A DNA stretch of 64,000 bases from Achromobacter sp. MYb9. GTDB taxonomy: Bacteria; Pseudomonadota; Gammaproteobacteria; Burkholderiales; Burkholderiaceae_B. The notes under the pieces were generated by a model. That model did no database searches. It was not told where the DNA came from and saw nothing but the letters and a program-made list of their open reading frames with translations. Where the stretch lies: NCBI RefSeq assembly GCF_002975275.1, contig NZ_PCOQ01000025.1:1-64000 (forward strand), read 5' to 3'. Position numbers and translations under genes: made by a program. Shown one piece after another: positions 9,271 through 17,371 of the stretch (the stretch's first letter is position 1; each line of letters starts with the position of its first letter).

Positions 9271-9399
9271 TCCTCGCCGCCAGGGGAAACCCGCACCCGG
9301 GCCCCGGTTATTCAGGTCGGGGCCAAGCCGTCCCCGCTATCATGGCTTTTCCCATCCGCCGGCCCCCGCCGGCGGTGCCATGATTCCCAGGACGCTCCC

Positions 9400-10101
9400 A
9401 TGATCGATCTCTACTACTGGACCACGCCCAACGGCCACAAGATCACGCTGTTCCTTGAAGAAACCGGCCTGCCCTACAAGATTCACCCGGTGAACATCAG
9501 CCGCGGCGACCAGTTCAAACCCGAATTCCTGGCCATCGCGCCGAACAACCGCATTCCTGCCATCGTCGACCAGGCCCCGGCCGACGGCGGCGCGCCGATC
9601 TCGTTGTTCGAATCCGGCGCCATCCTGCAGTACCTGGCCGAGAAGACCGGACGCTTTCTGCCCGCCGACGTGCGCGGCCGCGCCGAAGTCTCGCAATGGC
9701 TGTTCTGGCAGATGGGCGGCCTGGGTCCCATGGCGGGCCAGAACCACCACTTCTCGGGCTACGCGCAGGAACGCATCGCCTACGCCATCGACCGCTATGT
9801 CAAGGAAACGAACCGCCTGTACGGCGTGCTGAACAAACGCCTGGCCGACCGCGAATTCGTCGCGGGCGACTACTCCATCGCGGATATGGCCGCCTACCCC
9901 TGGATCGTGCCGCACGCCAAGCAAGGGCAGGATTTGAACGACTTCCCGCACCTGCAGCGCTGGTTCAACGCGATTGCCGCGCGCCCCGCCACCCAGCGCG
10001 CCTATGCGCTGGCCGACACCATCAACACCGCGCCGTCGATCAGCGACGAGGAATCCCGCCGCATCCTGTTCGGCCAGACCGCGCAGCAAGTCGCCCGCTG
10101 A
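9400..10101 (+). CDS. Glutathione S-transferase, YfcG/YghU (Ure2p-like) type
   Basis: The 233-aa cytosolic protein has a thioredoxin-fold N-domain (DLYYWTTPNGHKITLFLEE, then NNRIPAIVD and ESGAILQYLAEKTG for glutathione contact) and an all-helical C-domain with the GDYSIADMAAYPW motif. The opening WTTPNG and the GPMAGQNHHF segment are typical of the Nu-class proteins YfcG/YghU, which have disulfide-bond reductase activity with glutathione rather than classical transferase activity. It is followed after 17 bases by an acetyltransferase gene on the same strand. Confidence 0.9.
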   Translation: MIDLYYWTTPNGHKITLFLEETGLPYKIHPVNISRGDQFKPEFLAIAPNNRIPAIVDQAPADGGAPISLFESGAILQYLAEKTGRFLPADVRGRAEVSQWLFWQMGGLGPMAGQNHHFSGYAQERIAYAIDRYVKETNRLYGVLNKRLADREFVAGDYSIADMAAYPWIVPHAKQGQDLNDFPHLQRWFNAIAARPATQRAYALADTINTAPSISDEESRRILFGQTAQQVAR

Positions 10102-10118
10102 GCCTCCGGAGACGGCCC

Positions 10119-10583
10119 ATGACAGAACCAAAACTGGCGTTCCGCCGCGCCCGCGCCGAAGACCTGCCGCATATTGTCGCGATGCTGGCCGACGACGAAC
10201 TCGGCGCCACGCGTGAAGACCCTTCCGTGCCGCCGAATCCGCGCTACGTCGCCGCGTTCGCGGCAATCAACCAGGATTCCAATCAATTCCTGGCAGTGGT
10301 CGAGCGCGATTCGCACCTGGTCGGCTGTTTGCAGTTATCGTTCATACCCGGCCTGTCGCGCCAGGGCCAATGGCGCGGACAAATCGAGAGCGTGCGCATC
10401 GCCTCGTCGTCGCGCGGTGAAGGCCTGGGGCGCGCCATGTTCGAATGGGCGATCGAACAATGCCGCATCCAGGGATGCGGCATTGTCCAGCTGACCACCG
10501 ACCGCGCGCGCCCGGATGCGCGGCGGTTTTATGAAAGCCTGGGTTTCACGGCCAGCCACGATGGCATGAAACTCAGCCTGTAG
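10119..10583 (+). CDS. GNAT family N-acetyltransferase
   Basis: This 154-aa protein has the GNAT fold landmarks: start LAFRRARAEDLPHIVAML, a central beta strand with IESVRIASSSRGEGLG (acetyl-CoA pyrophosphate loop, R/Q-x-x-G-x-G/A form) and the C-terminal DARRFYESLGF. The acceptor substrate cannot be read from the sequence. The ATG follows TCCGGAGACGGCCC. Upstream codons remain open but overlap the GST gene in another frame and look non-coding. The GST, GNAT and lipoate-ligase genes are closely spaced on one strand. Confidence 0.88.
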   Translation: MTEPKLAFRRARAEDLPHIVAMLADDELGATREDPSVPPNPRYVAAFAAINQDSNQFLAVVERDSHLVGCLQLSFIPGLSRQGQWRGQIESVRIASSSRGEGLGRAMFEWAIEQCRIQGCGIVQLTTDRARPDARRFYESLGFTASHDGMKLSL

Positions 10584-10613
10584 TGCAAGTAGATGATTTT
10601 GCAAGGAGCGTCC

Positions 10614-10889
10614 ATGCATGGCGAATACAAAGTCCCCGGCGGCAAACTGGTCGTCGCGGATCTGGAAGTGCGCGACGGCCGCCTGGCCAATGTCCGCATC
10701 AGCGGTGATTTTTTCCTTGAGCCTCCCGAAGCGCTTGAAGCCATCAACAACGGCCTGAACGGCATGCCCGCCGATGCCGGCGAACTGGAGTTGGCGGTTG
10801 CCGTGCAGTCCGCGCTGCCCGCCGACGCCGAGCTGTTCGGCTTTTCCGCCGAAGCCGTGGCCGTCGTCTTGCGGAGGGCGCTGGCATGA
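10614..10889 (+). CDS. Lipoate--protein ligase C-terminal (accessory) domain as a separate protein
   Basis: The 91-aa protein (MHGEYKVPGGKLVVADLEV, then DGRLANVRISGDFFLEP) matches the accessory C-terminal domain of lipoate ligase, which in E. coli LplA is fused to the catalytic domain. Here it is a stand-alone gene upstream of the catalytic gene, overlapping it by four bases (ATGA). ATG at 10614 is chosen over 10593 because AAGGAG sits 6 bases upstream of it. In split systems known from archaea the small protein is needed for lipoate adenylation; the same role is inferred here. Confidence 0.8.
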   Translation: MHGEYKVPGGKLVVADLEVRDGRLANVRISGDFFLEPPEALEAINNGLNGMPADAGELELAVAVQSALPADAELFGFSAEAVAVVLRRALA

Positions 10890-11662
10890 CGCGCACCGAC
10901 TGGAACGACTACGACTGGCAACTGATTCACGAAGGCCCGCAGGCACCGTCGCTGCACATGGCGCTGGACGCCGTCATCACCGATGAAGTCGGCGCCGGCC
11001 AGCGTCCGCCCACGTTGCGCATCTGGGAATGGTCCGCCCCCGCCGTCGTGATCGGCCGCTTCCAGTCCTTGAAAAATGAAGTCGATCCTGAAGGCGCCAA
11101 GCGCCACGGCATCGAGGTCGTGCGCCGCGTGAGCGGCGGCGGCGCAATGTTCATCGAACCCGGCAACTCCATCACCTATTCGCTCAGCGCCCCGCAAGCG
11201 CTGGTGCACGGCATGAGCTTCCAGGAATCCTACGCTTTCCTGGACGCCTGGGTGCTGACCGCGCTGCAAGGCCTGGGCATCAAGGCGTGGTACCAGCCGC
11301 TGAACGACATCGCCTCCGACATCGGCAAGATCGGCGGCGCGGCGCAAGCCCGCCGCGCCGGTGCCGTGCTGCACCACGTGACCATGTCCTACGACATCGA
11401 CGCCGATAAAATGGTCGAGGTCTTGCGGATTGGCCGCGAAAAACTATCGGACAAGGGCACCACCAGCGCCAAAAAGCGCGTGGACCCGCTGCGCACCCAG
11501 ACCGGTCTGGCGCGCGAGGTCATCATCGACCGCATGGTGGAAACTTTTGCCAGCCTGCACCGTCTGACCCCCGGGCAGATCGGCAGCGACACGCTGGCGC
11601 GCGCCCAGCAACAGGCCGGCGAGAAATTTTCCACGTCCGAATGGACCGGCGTGGTGCCCTGA
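10886..11662 (+). CDS. Lipoate--protein ligase family protein, catalytic part
   Basis: The 258-aa protein has the LplA/BirA-type fold: SLHMALDAVI, RIWEWSAPAVVIGRFQ, the RRVSGGGAMFIEPGNSITYS loop that binds lipoyl-AMP, and the lysine-containing DIASDIGKIGGAAQARR with GAVLHH. It is shorter than E. coli LplA because the accessory domain is encoded by the preceding overlapping gene. It should attach lipoate to the E2 and GcvH proteins in the cytoplasm. An octanoyltransferase (LipM-like) activity cannot be excluded from sequence alone. Confidence 0.85.
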   Translation: MTRTDWNDYDWQLIHEGPQAPSLHMALDAVITDEVGAGQRPPTLRIWEWSAPAVVIGRFQSLKNEVDPEGAKRHGIEVVRRVSGGGAMFIEPGNSITYSLSAPQALVHGMSFQESYAFLDAWVLTALQGLGIKAWYQPLNDIASDIGKIGGAAQARRAGAVLHHVTMSYDIDADKMVEVLRIGREKLSDKGTTSAKKRVDPLRTQTGLAREVIIDRMVETFASLHRLTPGQIGSDTLARAQQQAGEKFSTSEWTGVVP

Positions 11663-11704
11663 CGGCCTGTTGCCATCAAGCCTTGATTTCCTGGAGGTAA
11701 TTCA

Positions 11705-12514
11705 ATGCGTCGCACCTTCACGCCGCCAGGCGCGATAAGCGGTTTGATCCTGGGCGCGGCCCTGCTGGCGCTTGCCGGCTGCGGCAGCGCGCCCCCGGCG
11801 AACATCACGTTGGCCAGCCCCGCGTCTTCCACGCCGGAGAAAGTGGGCGACCTGTCCACGGAACGCATCAAGTGGGCCTCGAACAAGCCCGGTTGCGAAG
11901 GCGACTGCCCGCATATCGAAATCGACAGCGTCGCCTTTCCGGGCATCCCGAAATTGACGGCGCTGGTGGACCACGTGCTGGCCTACATGACCGGCACGGA
12001 CGCCAACCGTCGCGGCCCCTACAACACCCTGTCGGAATACACGCAGTATTTCTGGTCCACCGCGCGGCCACGCGACGCCACCTACTTCAAGGCCAGCGTC
12101 AAAGACACCGTTGGCGACATCGTGTCGATCGAACTGCACACCGAGCAGTTCCTGACGGGCGCTGCCCACGGCATCCCGGCCACCCAGTACCTGAACTGGG
12201 AACGCAGCCGCGACCGCGTCATGAGCCTGGACGAAGCGCTGATTCCGGGCCGCCGCGCGGAATACGTCGCGGCGCTGCAGCGCGCCCATGCCAAATGGCT
12301 GGCGGGCAATCCGGACGCCAAGCGCGACCCGGCGGCCTACAACAAGATGTGGCCCTTCCAGGAAAGCGACAATTTCGCGCTGACGCGCGATGGCATCGTC
12401 GTGAAGTACGACGCCTATTCGATCGCCCCCTACTCGCACGGCGAGCCGGAACTGGCGATCCCATACGCGGATCTGCGCGGCATCTTGAAACCGGAGCTGT
12501 TGCCGAAGTCGTAG
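11705..12514 (+). CDS. Lipoprotein with DUF3298 (RsiV-like) domain
   Basis: The 269-aa product carries a lipoprotein signal with lipobox LALAGCGS, so it is probably membrane-anchored facing the periplasm. The first part of the mature protein (HIEIDSVAFPGIPKLTALVD) fits the DUF4163 region, and the C-terminal part (YSIAPYSHGEPELAIPYADL) is the DUF3298 end. These domains occur in anti-sigma factor RsiV, where they bind lysozyme, but this protein has no sigma factor neighbour and lacks the RsiV cytoplasmic part, so it may be an unrelated envelope or inhibitor-type protein. CTGGAGGTAATTCA precedes the ATG. Confidence 0.82.
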   Translation: MRRTFTPPGAISGLILGAALLALAGCGSAPPANITLASPASSTPEKVGDLSTERIKWASNKPGCEGDCPHIEIDSVAFPGIPKLTALVDHVLAYMTGTDANRRGPYNTLSEYTQYFWSTARPRDATYFKASVKDTVGDIVSIELHTEQFLTGAAHGIPATQYLNWERSRDRVMSLDEALIPGRRAEYVAALQRAHAKWLAGNPDAKRDPAAYNKMWPFQESDNFALTRDGIVVKYDAYSIAPYSHGEPELAIPYADLRGILKPELLPKS

Positions 12515-12766
12515 CCCCCCCCCCTGGATAAGCGAACGCCGGCAACAAGCATCTGGCCTGTTGCCGGCGTTCGCGCGCGCCGCAGCGCGCAAGGTCTCTT
12601 CGAGACCGGGGTTCGGGTGAGCGGACTGAGGGTGGAGCTAGGGAGGTGGCCGCTTTTTTCGCGTCTGTGGCCGGGTAAGACGCCCAGTCCGCTCAATGCA
12701 ACCGCGGCCTGAAGGAACCGGCGGCGCGCTGCTTGCGCGCGCCCGCCACCGGTTCACGTCAGGCGC
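12515..12766. other. Structured intergenic region with a C10 tract and inverted repeats
   Basis: This 252-base stretch lies between the convergent DUF3298 and porin genes. Ten consecutive C follow the first stop codon. Then come a perfect 15-bp inverted repeat (arms 12532-12546 and 12560-12574, 13-nt loop), a 6-bp hairpin GGTCTC-TTC-GAGACC (12593-12607) and a distant 10-bp pair TGAGCGGACT / AGTCCGCTCA (12618-12627, 12686-12695). An imperfect GC-rich hairpin near 12717-12756 may end the porin transcript. No gene is seen. Confidence 0.6.
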
Positions 12767-13879
12767 TTAGAAGCGGTGACGGATACCCACGATGCCGACC
12801 GAGCTCTTCAGGCCGTCGACAAACGCGAAGTCGGTCGAGTACGAACCCAGCGCGTACAGATTGGTGCGCTTGGACAGGTTGTACGTGTAGCCGATGCTGT
12901 AGACGTTCATCGTCGAATCGTTGCCGGCCGTCAGCGGGTTGCCGTTGGGGTCGGCGCGCTGCCACGACGCCAGGATGCTGCTGGCGCCCAACGGCACGGT
13001 CAGGCCGACCAGGTACGAGTTGGCCTTGAAGCCCGACACCGCGACGTTCGTGCCGAAGCTGGTTGCCGTGGGCGTGCCGCTGCCGAACGAATTGATGCTT
13101 TGGCCGGTGAACCAGCCGTCGCGCGTCTGGCCGAAGCCCAACGCCAACTTCAGCACTTCGAAGTCGTAGGCGCCGGCGACGGTCCAGGACTTGGGCGTCG
13201 CGTCGTTGTTCAACTGGTTGGCGGGGTTCAGCTGGTCATACGTCAGCGCGACGTTCACCGGGCCGTTGACGTAGCGCAAGCCGGTCGTGATGGCGCGCGT
13301 GTTGTCGGCGGTCTTGAAGCCGGTTTGCGCGGCGGTCGTGTCGGACGCATTGAACGAATAGCCGACGCCGAACTGGAAGCCGCTGAACGACGGGGTCGAG
13401 TACTGCACCATGTTGTCGTAGCGGACCGTGTTGGCGGCGCTGAAGGCCACGCCGACGTTAGCCTGGCCGTAGCTGCCGGCGAACGGATCGATCGCGGCGA
13501 GGTACTTCGAAGCGATGTTGGTCTGACGGCCGAATTCCAGCAGGCCCCACGAATCGGCCTTCAGGCCGATGGTGGCTTGGCGGCCGAACAGGCGGCCGCT
13601 TTGGCCCGACTGGCCGTTGCCCGAGTTGAAGCCACTTTCCAGCGTGAAGACAGCGCTCAGGCCGTCGCCCAGGTCTTCGGCGCCGCGCAGGCCCCAACGC
13701 GAACCGCTCGACACGCCATTGACCATGCCGAACTTCGATTCTTTGTAGTCGTTATTGCCCTTGATTTGCTGGAAACCGATACCCGTATCGATCAAGCCGT
13801 ACAACGTCACCGAGGTTTCGGCTTGGGCCACGCCGGACAAGGCGGCGAACAGCGCGGTGACGAGCAGAGTCTTTTTCAT
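12767..13879 (-). CDS. Outer-membrane general porin (Gram-negative, OmpC/Omp32-like trimeric type)
   Basis: The 370-aa protein has signal peptide MKKTLLVTALFAALSGVAQA and then the beta-barrel start ETSVTLYGLIDTGIGF that is standard for betaproteobacterial porins. It continues with alternating strands such as SSGSRWGLRGAEDLGDGLSA and ends in a C-terminal Phe (IVGIRHRF), the signal read by the BAM machinery. It forms passive channels for small hydrophilic or anionic solutes. ATG at 13879 gives the complete signal peptide; the upstream open frame is non-coding. It is monocistronic, with 286 bases upstream that carry its promoter. Confidence 0.95.
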   Translation of the reverse strand: MKKTLLVTALFAALSGVAQAETSVTLYGLIDTGIGFQQIKGNNDYKESKFGMVNGVSSGSRWGLRGAEDLGDGLSAVFTLESGFNSGNGQSGQSGRLFGRQATIGLKADSWGLLEFGRQTNIASKYLAAIDPFAGSYGQANVGVAFSAANTVRYDNMVQYSTPSFSGFQFGVGYSFNASDTTAAQTGFKTADNTRAITTGLRYVNGPVNVALTYDQLNPANQLNNDATPKSWTVAGAYDFEVLKLALGFGQTRDGWFTGQSINSFGSGTPTATSFGTNVAVSGFKANSYLVGLTVPLGASSILASWQRADPNGNPLTAGNDSTMNVYSIGYTYNLSKRTNLYALGSYSTDFAFVDGLKSSVGIVGIRHRF

Positions 13880-14165
13880 TGCGTAATCCCTTTGATTGAA
13901 CATACATGCGCAGGTGGCTTGGTTTGCAGTGCAAACGGCGTGCGGCGCATGGCAGGAACGAATTCTAGGGACGCAATGTGTCAGTTTTCTAGACGCAAGG
14001 AAAACCCGTCCAAGATCTCGAAAAAAACGCCTACTTGTGGCCTGAGCTCCACACCCGAGGCCAGTGTACGGCTCGGTCCCAAAGCTGTCATGGGGGTGTG
14101 TTAACAAGCAACATTCTGGCTTTTTTTTCCAGCCTGGCCGGGTGATGCGCACCGGTACGCAAGGC

Positions 14166-14645
14166 TCAGCGAGCCCCTTGCAGCGGCAGCAACCGCCGAT
14201 AACCGGGTGGCAGCGGATGCCCGGCGTGCTCGGCCACCGTGCGTGCCAGCCGCGCGGCCAGGTCGTCCGGAAATGGCTTGGCCCGCCGGGTGTTCAGGTC
14301 GACATGCAACGACAACTGTTCCATCGTGGCCGCCAGATAGCCGTCGCGCGTCTGCGTCAGCTCCATCAGGCACAGCAAGCGCTTATTGTCCGATTCCAGC
14401 AGGCGGACCTGCAGCATCAGCGGGTCCCCCGCCAGGACTTCACGCAGATAGGCCACGTGCACGTTCATCGTATAGATGCCGCAGCGCGTCGCTTCGGTGT
14501 AGTCCAGCCCCACGCCGACCTGGCTAAGCAATTCAAATCCGACCCGGTCGAAGATGCCGACGTAGTGGGCCGCGTTCAGATGGCCGTAGGCGTCGATCCA
14601 GGCGGGGTCCACGGCCAGCGTCGTGGACGGCAGGTGTTGCGTCAT
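14166..14645 (-). CDS. Hotdog-fold acyl-CoA thioesterase (YbgC / 4-hydroxybenzoyl-CoA type)
   Basis: The 159-aa protein has the DPAWIDAYGHLNAAHYVGIF motif, whose Asp-Ala-Tyr-Gly-His-Leu-Asn pattern contains the probable catalytic Asp of this thioesterase subgroup. It hydrolyses an acyl-CoA; the chain is unknown. ATG at 14645 has GGGAG upstream. The gene follows glutamate dehydrogenase on the same strand after 105 bases that hold a strong hairpin, so it may be only partly co-transcribed with it. Relatives have been linked to carnitine metabolism, but nothing nearby supports that here. Confidence 0.82.
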   Translation of the reverse strand: MTQHLPSTTLAVDPAWIDAYGHLNAAHYVGIFDRVGFELLSQVGVGLDYTEATRCGIYTMNVHVAYLREVLAGDPLMLQVRLLESDNKRLLCLMELTQTRDGYLAATMEQLSLHVDLNTRRAKPFPDDLAARLARTVAEHAGHPLPPGYRRLLPLQGAR

Positions 14646-14663
14646 GCTTGTCTCCCTGAAATG

Positions 14664-14689
14664 GAAATCGCCCCTTGCGGGGCGATTTC
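14664..14689. terminator. Hairpin between gdhA and the thioesterase gene
   Basis: A perfect 11-bp stem GAAATCGCCCC / GGGGCGATTTC with loop TTGC. A T-run (TGTTTTTG) follows only on the plus strand. In the minus-strand direction of the two flanking genes it is a strong stem without a clear U-tract, so it could act as a partial terminator or an mRNA-stabilising structure. Confidence 0.55.
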
Positions 14690-14750
14690 TGTTTTTGTCT
14701 TCCTCTGCCTCCTCGGCGAGTCGTTCAATCACGCATCGCCGATTCAGTCG

Positions 14751-16040
14751 TCAAGGATACAGGCCGCGCACCTGGCGCGCCTGGAGGATCCGGGTGCAAG
14801 CCACGATGAACGCGGCAGTGCGCAGCGTGACCTTGTGCTCCTTGGACACTTGCGACACGGCGCCGTAGGCCTCGCGCATGATGCGTTCCAGACGCTGGTT
14901 GATCTCTTCTTCGCTCCAGAAGAAGCTGGAGAAATCCTGCACCCATTCAAAATAGGACACCGTTACGCCGCCGGCGTTGGCCAGCACGTCCGGCACCACG
15001 TAAACGCCGTGCTCAGCCAGGATGTCGTCCGCTTCCGGCGTGGTCGGGCCGTTGGCGCCTTCCACCACGACCTTGGCGCGCACCTTGGCGGCGTTCTGGG
15101 CGGTAATCTGGCTTTCCAGGGCCGCCGGGATCAGGAATTCGGTTTCCAGCGTCCAGAATTCGTCCTTGTCGAAGGCTTGGCCGCCCGAGAAGCCGCCCAC
15201 GCCGCCATGTTGCGACACGTGCGACAGCAGCTTGTGGACATCCAGCCCTTCGGCGTTGTGCACCGTGCCGGTATGGTCCTGCGCGGCGATGACCTTGGCG
15301 CCGGCTTCATGGAACAGGCGAGCGGCGGTGCCGCCCACGTTGCCGAAGCCCTGCACGACCACGCGCGACTTCGAGACGTCGATGTTCAGGTCGCGGGCGG
15401 CTTCGCACGCCACGACGAACACGCCGCGGCCCGTCGCTTCGACACGGCCCAGGCTGCCGCCCAACGCGATCGGCTTGCCGGTCACCACGCCCGTGGCGGT
15501 GGCGCCTTCGTTCATGGAATACGTGTCCATCATCCAGGCCATGGTCTGGGCGTTGGTGCCCACATCAGGCGCCGGGATGTCCTTGGACGGCCCCACGATC
15601 ACACCGATTTCGCTGGTGTAGCGGCGCGTCATGCGCTCAAGTTCGGATTGCGACAGGTTGCGCGGATCCACGCGGATGCCGCCCTTGGCGCCGCCATACG
15701 GCAGGTTCACCGCGGCGTTCTTGACCGACATCCAGGCGGCCAGCGCCATCACTTCAGACAGGGTGACGTCCTGGTGGAAACGCACGCCGCCCTTACCCGG
15801 GCCGCGCGACACGTTGTGCTGCACGCGATAGCCCTCGAAGTGGGCGATCGTGCCATTGTCCAGTTCGATCGGCACATCAACGATCAGCGCGCGCTTCGGG
15901 CGCTTCAGCGTCTCGACCCAGCGGCTCAGCGTGCCAAGGTACGGGGTGACCCGGTCGACTTGTTGCAGGTAATTACCCCAGGGGCCGAGGTCATCGGCAT
16001 TCAGATAAGACGGCAAGGCATGAGTGGGCGTTTGAGACAT
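14751..16040 (-). CDS. gdhA: Glutamate dehydrogenase (Glu/Leu/Phe/Val dehydrogenase family)
   Basis: The 429-aa enzyme interconverts glutamate and 2-oxoglutarate plus ammonia. The catalytic lysine is in [16 protein letters not shown], the substrate region shows [18 protein letters not shown], and the NAD(P)-binding loop is [15 protein letters not shown]. Its length fits the hexameric class close to catabolic NAD-type enzymes rather than the longer 450-aa NADP type. ATG at 16040 is preferred because AGGAG lies 9 bases upstream; two closer ATGs upstream sit too near that ribosome site. A 12-bp inverted repeat lies about 50-90 bases before the start. Confidence 0.93.
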   Translation of the reverse strand: MSQTPTHALPSYLNADDLGPWGNYLQQVDRVTPYLGTLSRWVETLKRPKRALIVDVPIELDNGTIAHFEGYRVQHNVSRGPGKGGVRFHQDVTLSEVMALAAWMSVKNAAVNLPYGGAKGGIRVDPRNLSQSELERMTRRYTSEIGVIVGPSKDIPAPDVGTNAQTMAWMMDTYSMNEGATATGVVTGKPIALGGSLGRVEATGRGVFVVACEAARDLNIDVSKSRVVVQGFGNVGGTAARLFHEAGAKVIAAQDHTGTVHNAEGLDVHKLLSHVSQHGGVGGFSGGQAFDKDEFWTLETEFLIPAALESQITAQNAAKVRAKVVVEGANGPTTPEADDILAEHGVYVVPDVLANAGGVTVSYFEWVQDFSSFFWSEEEINQRLERIMREAYGAVSQVSKEHKVTLRTAAFIVACTRILQARQVRGLYP

Positions 16041-16091
16041 GAGCATGATCTCCTGACAAAGTTGCGCCATTTTATCCGTGAAAAATATAGC

Positions 16092-16127
16092 GTCCCCATT
16101 TAAATTAAAAATATATTAAATGGGGAC
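16092..16127. repeat. Perfect 12-bp inverted repeat upstream of gdhA
   Basis: Arms GTCCCCATTTAA (16092-16103) and TTAAATGGGGAC (16116-16127) are exact complements, separated by an AT-only 12-nt loop in otherwise GC-rich DNA. It sits in the gdhA-lysR divergent region. It could be an operator or leader hairpin. The GTCCCC...GGGGAC ends also resemble the borders of REP-type elements handled by Y1 transposases, though no such gene is in the window. Confidence 0.8.
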
Positions 16128-16318
16128 AGATATTTGTGGCGGATACCGTACGGGTCACAAGCCCGGTCTTGAAGCTGCCCCTATCCTAAGCCGCCAACCG
16201 GGACGCGTCCAGCCTGCCTGACCGCCGTCGCCGCCGCACCCGACGCCCCGCTCTGGGAGGTGAAGGCCACACAAAACAACCTATGATTGCATAAAGGTAA
16301 ATCTACAAAGGGGCAGCC

Positions 16319-17251
16319 ATGCCACGTCCCGATCTCAATCTGCTGTTGGCGCTGGATGCGTTGCTCGACGAGGGCAGCGTCATTGGCGCTGCGCGCCGCA
16401 TGCACCTGAGCGCGCCGGCGATGAGCCGCACCCTGAGCCGCATCCGGGAGGCGCTGGGCGATCCCGTGTTCGTCCAGGTCGGCCGCAAGCTCATGCCCAC
16501 GCCCAAGGCGCTGGCACTGCGCGAACAGGTACGGGCCGCGGTCGAGCAGGCCTCGCAGGTGTTCGCTTCCGATGCCGAGATTGACCTGAAAGTGCTGGAT
16601 CGGCGTTTCAACGTCCGCGCCACCGATGAGTTCGTAAGCATCCATCTGGGCCATCTCCTGGATGCGATGGCGCGCGAGATGCCACGGGCGATGCTGCGCT
16701 TTTCGCCGGAAGAGGACGACGTGGACGAAGAGGCGCTGCGCAGTGGCCGCATCGACCTGTTCATCAGCGCCTCGCGCAAGCTGGGGCCCGAGATTCGTGT
16801 GCAGTCCCTGTTCACCACGACGTTCGTGGGTGTCGCGCGCGCCAACCATCCGATTTTCGATGACGAGATCACGCCCGAACGGCTTACGCGCTGGGAGCAC
16901 ATCAACGTGTCGCGGCGCGGCAAGGCCGCCGGGCCGCTCGATGCCGCGCTGGAGGCGCAGGGGCTGCGCCGGCACGTCGCCCTGGTGGTGCCCAATCCAT
17001 ACACGGCGCTGTTCGCCCTGCAGGATTCGGATCTGCTGTTGCCCTTGCCCCGGCATCTGGCCAGCGCCGCGCTGTCCGCAGGCTTGCGCATTCGCGTGTT
17101 CGACCTGCCAGCGCCGCTGGAAACGGTACTGCTGACACAGGCCTGGCACCCGCGCCTGGAGGCCGATCCGGCCCATCAATGGTTGCGGCAGACCATCCAT
17201 ATGCTGTCCAACGAGAGCCAGTCACAGGCGGCCATGCGCGCCAAGCCATAG
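16319..17251 (+). CDS. LysR family regulator beside the efflux operon
   Basis: The 310-aa protein has an N-terminal winged HTH (DLNLLLALDALLDEGSVIGA, then AARRMHLSAPAMSRTLSRIR) and a C-terminal periplasmic-binding-like effector domain. The pattern of the HTH and the NodD/SyrM-like opening PRPDLNLL place it with the NodD-type branch. It lies immediately upstream of, and in the same direction as, the four efflux genes, which resembles aaeR beside aaeXAB, so an aromatic acid co-inducer is inferred. A perfect inverted repeat just before the efflux operon is its best candidate site. Confidence 0.9.
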   Translation: MPRPDLNLLLALDALLDEGSVIGAARRMHLSAPAMSRTLSRIREALGDPVFVQVGRKLMPTPKALALREQVRAAVEQASQVFASDAEIDLKVLDRRFNVRATDEFVSIHLGHLLDAMAREMPRAMLRFSPEEDDVDEEALRSGRIDLFISASRKLGPEIRVQSLFTTTFVGVARANHPIFDDEITPERLTRWEHINVSRRGKAAGPLDAALEAQGLRRHVALVVPNPYTALFALQDSDLLLPLPRHLASAALSAGLRIRVFDLPAPLETVLLTQAWHPRLEADPAHQWLRQTIHMLSNESQSQAAMRAKP

Positions 17252-17331
17252 CGGCGTGCTGGCGCCGATGCGTGCGTATCACGCAATCGTTCGAATGCAA
17301 TAAATTCACTTTTCGGAATGATTAGCCCTGC

Positions 17332-17359
17332 CTACAGTGATGCGTATTGATCACTGTAG
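17332..17359. promoter_or_regulatory. Perfect inverted repeat, candidate operator of the efflux operon
   Basis: Arms CTACAGTGAT (17332-17341) and ATCACTGTAG (17350-17359) flank the 8-nt spacer GCGTATTG. The right arm ends next to the AGAAGGG ribosome site and 12 bases before the GTG start of the FUSC gene. The position, dyad symmetry and neighbouring LysR gene suggest a regulator-binding site, or a leader hairpin that masks translation. Confidence 0.65.
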
Positions 17360-17371
17360 AAGGGTTGCATC

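Noticed and set aside
13880..14165. Small gene or RNA in the 286-base region upstream of the porin
   Set aside because: No open frame with a ribosome site and no convincing hairpin with a T-run was found; it most likely holds only the porin promoter.
14064..16103. Very long plus-strand open frame (679 codons) opposite gdhA and the thioesterase gene
   Set aside because: It is rich in His, Gln and Arg with no recognisable family, and lies antisense to two clearly conserved genes; high GC removes stop codons from antisense frames.
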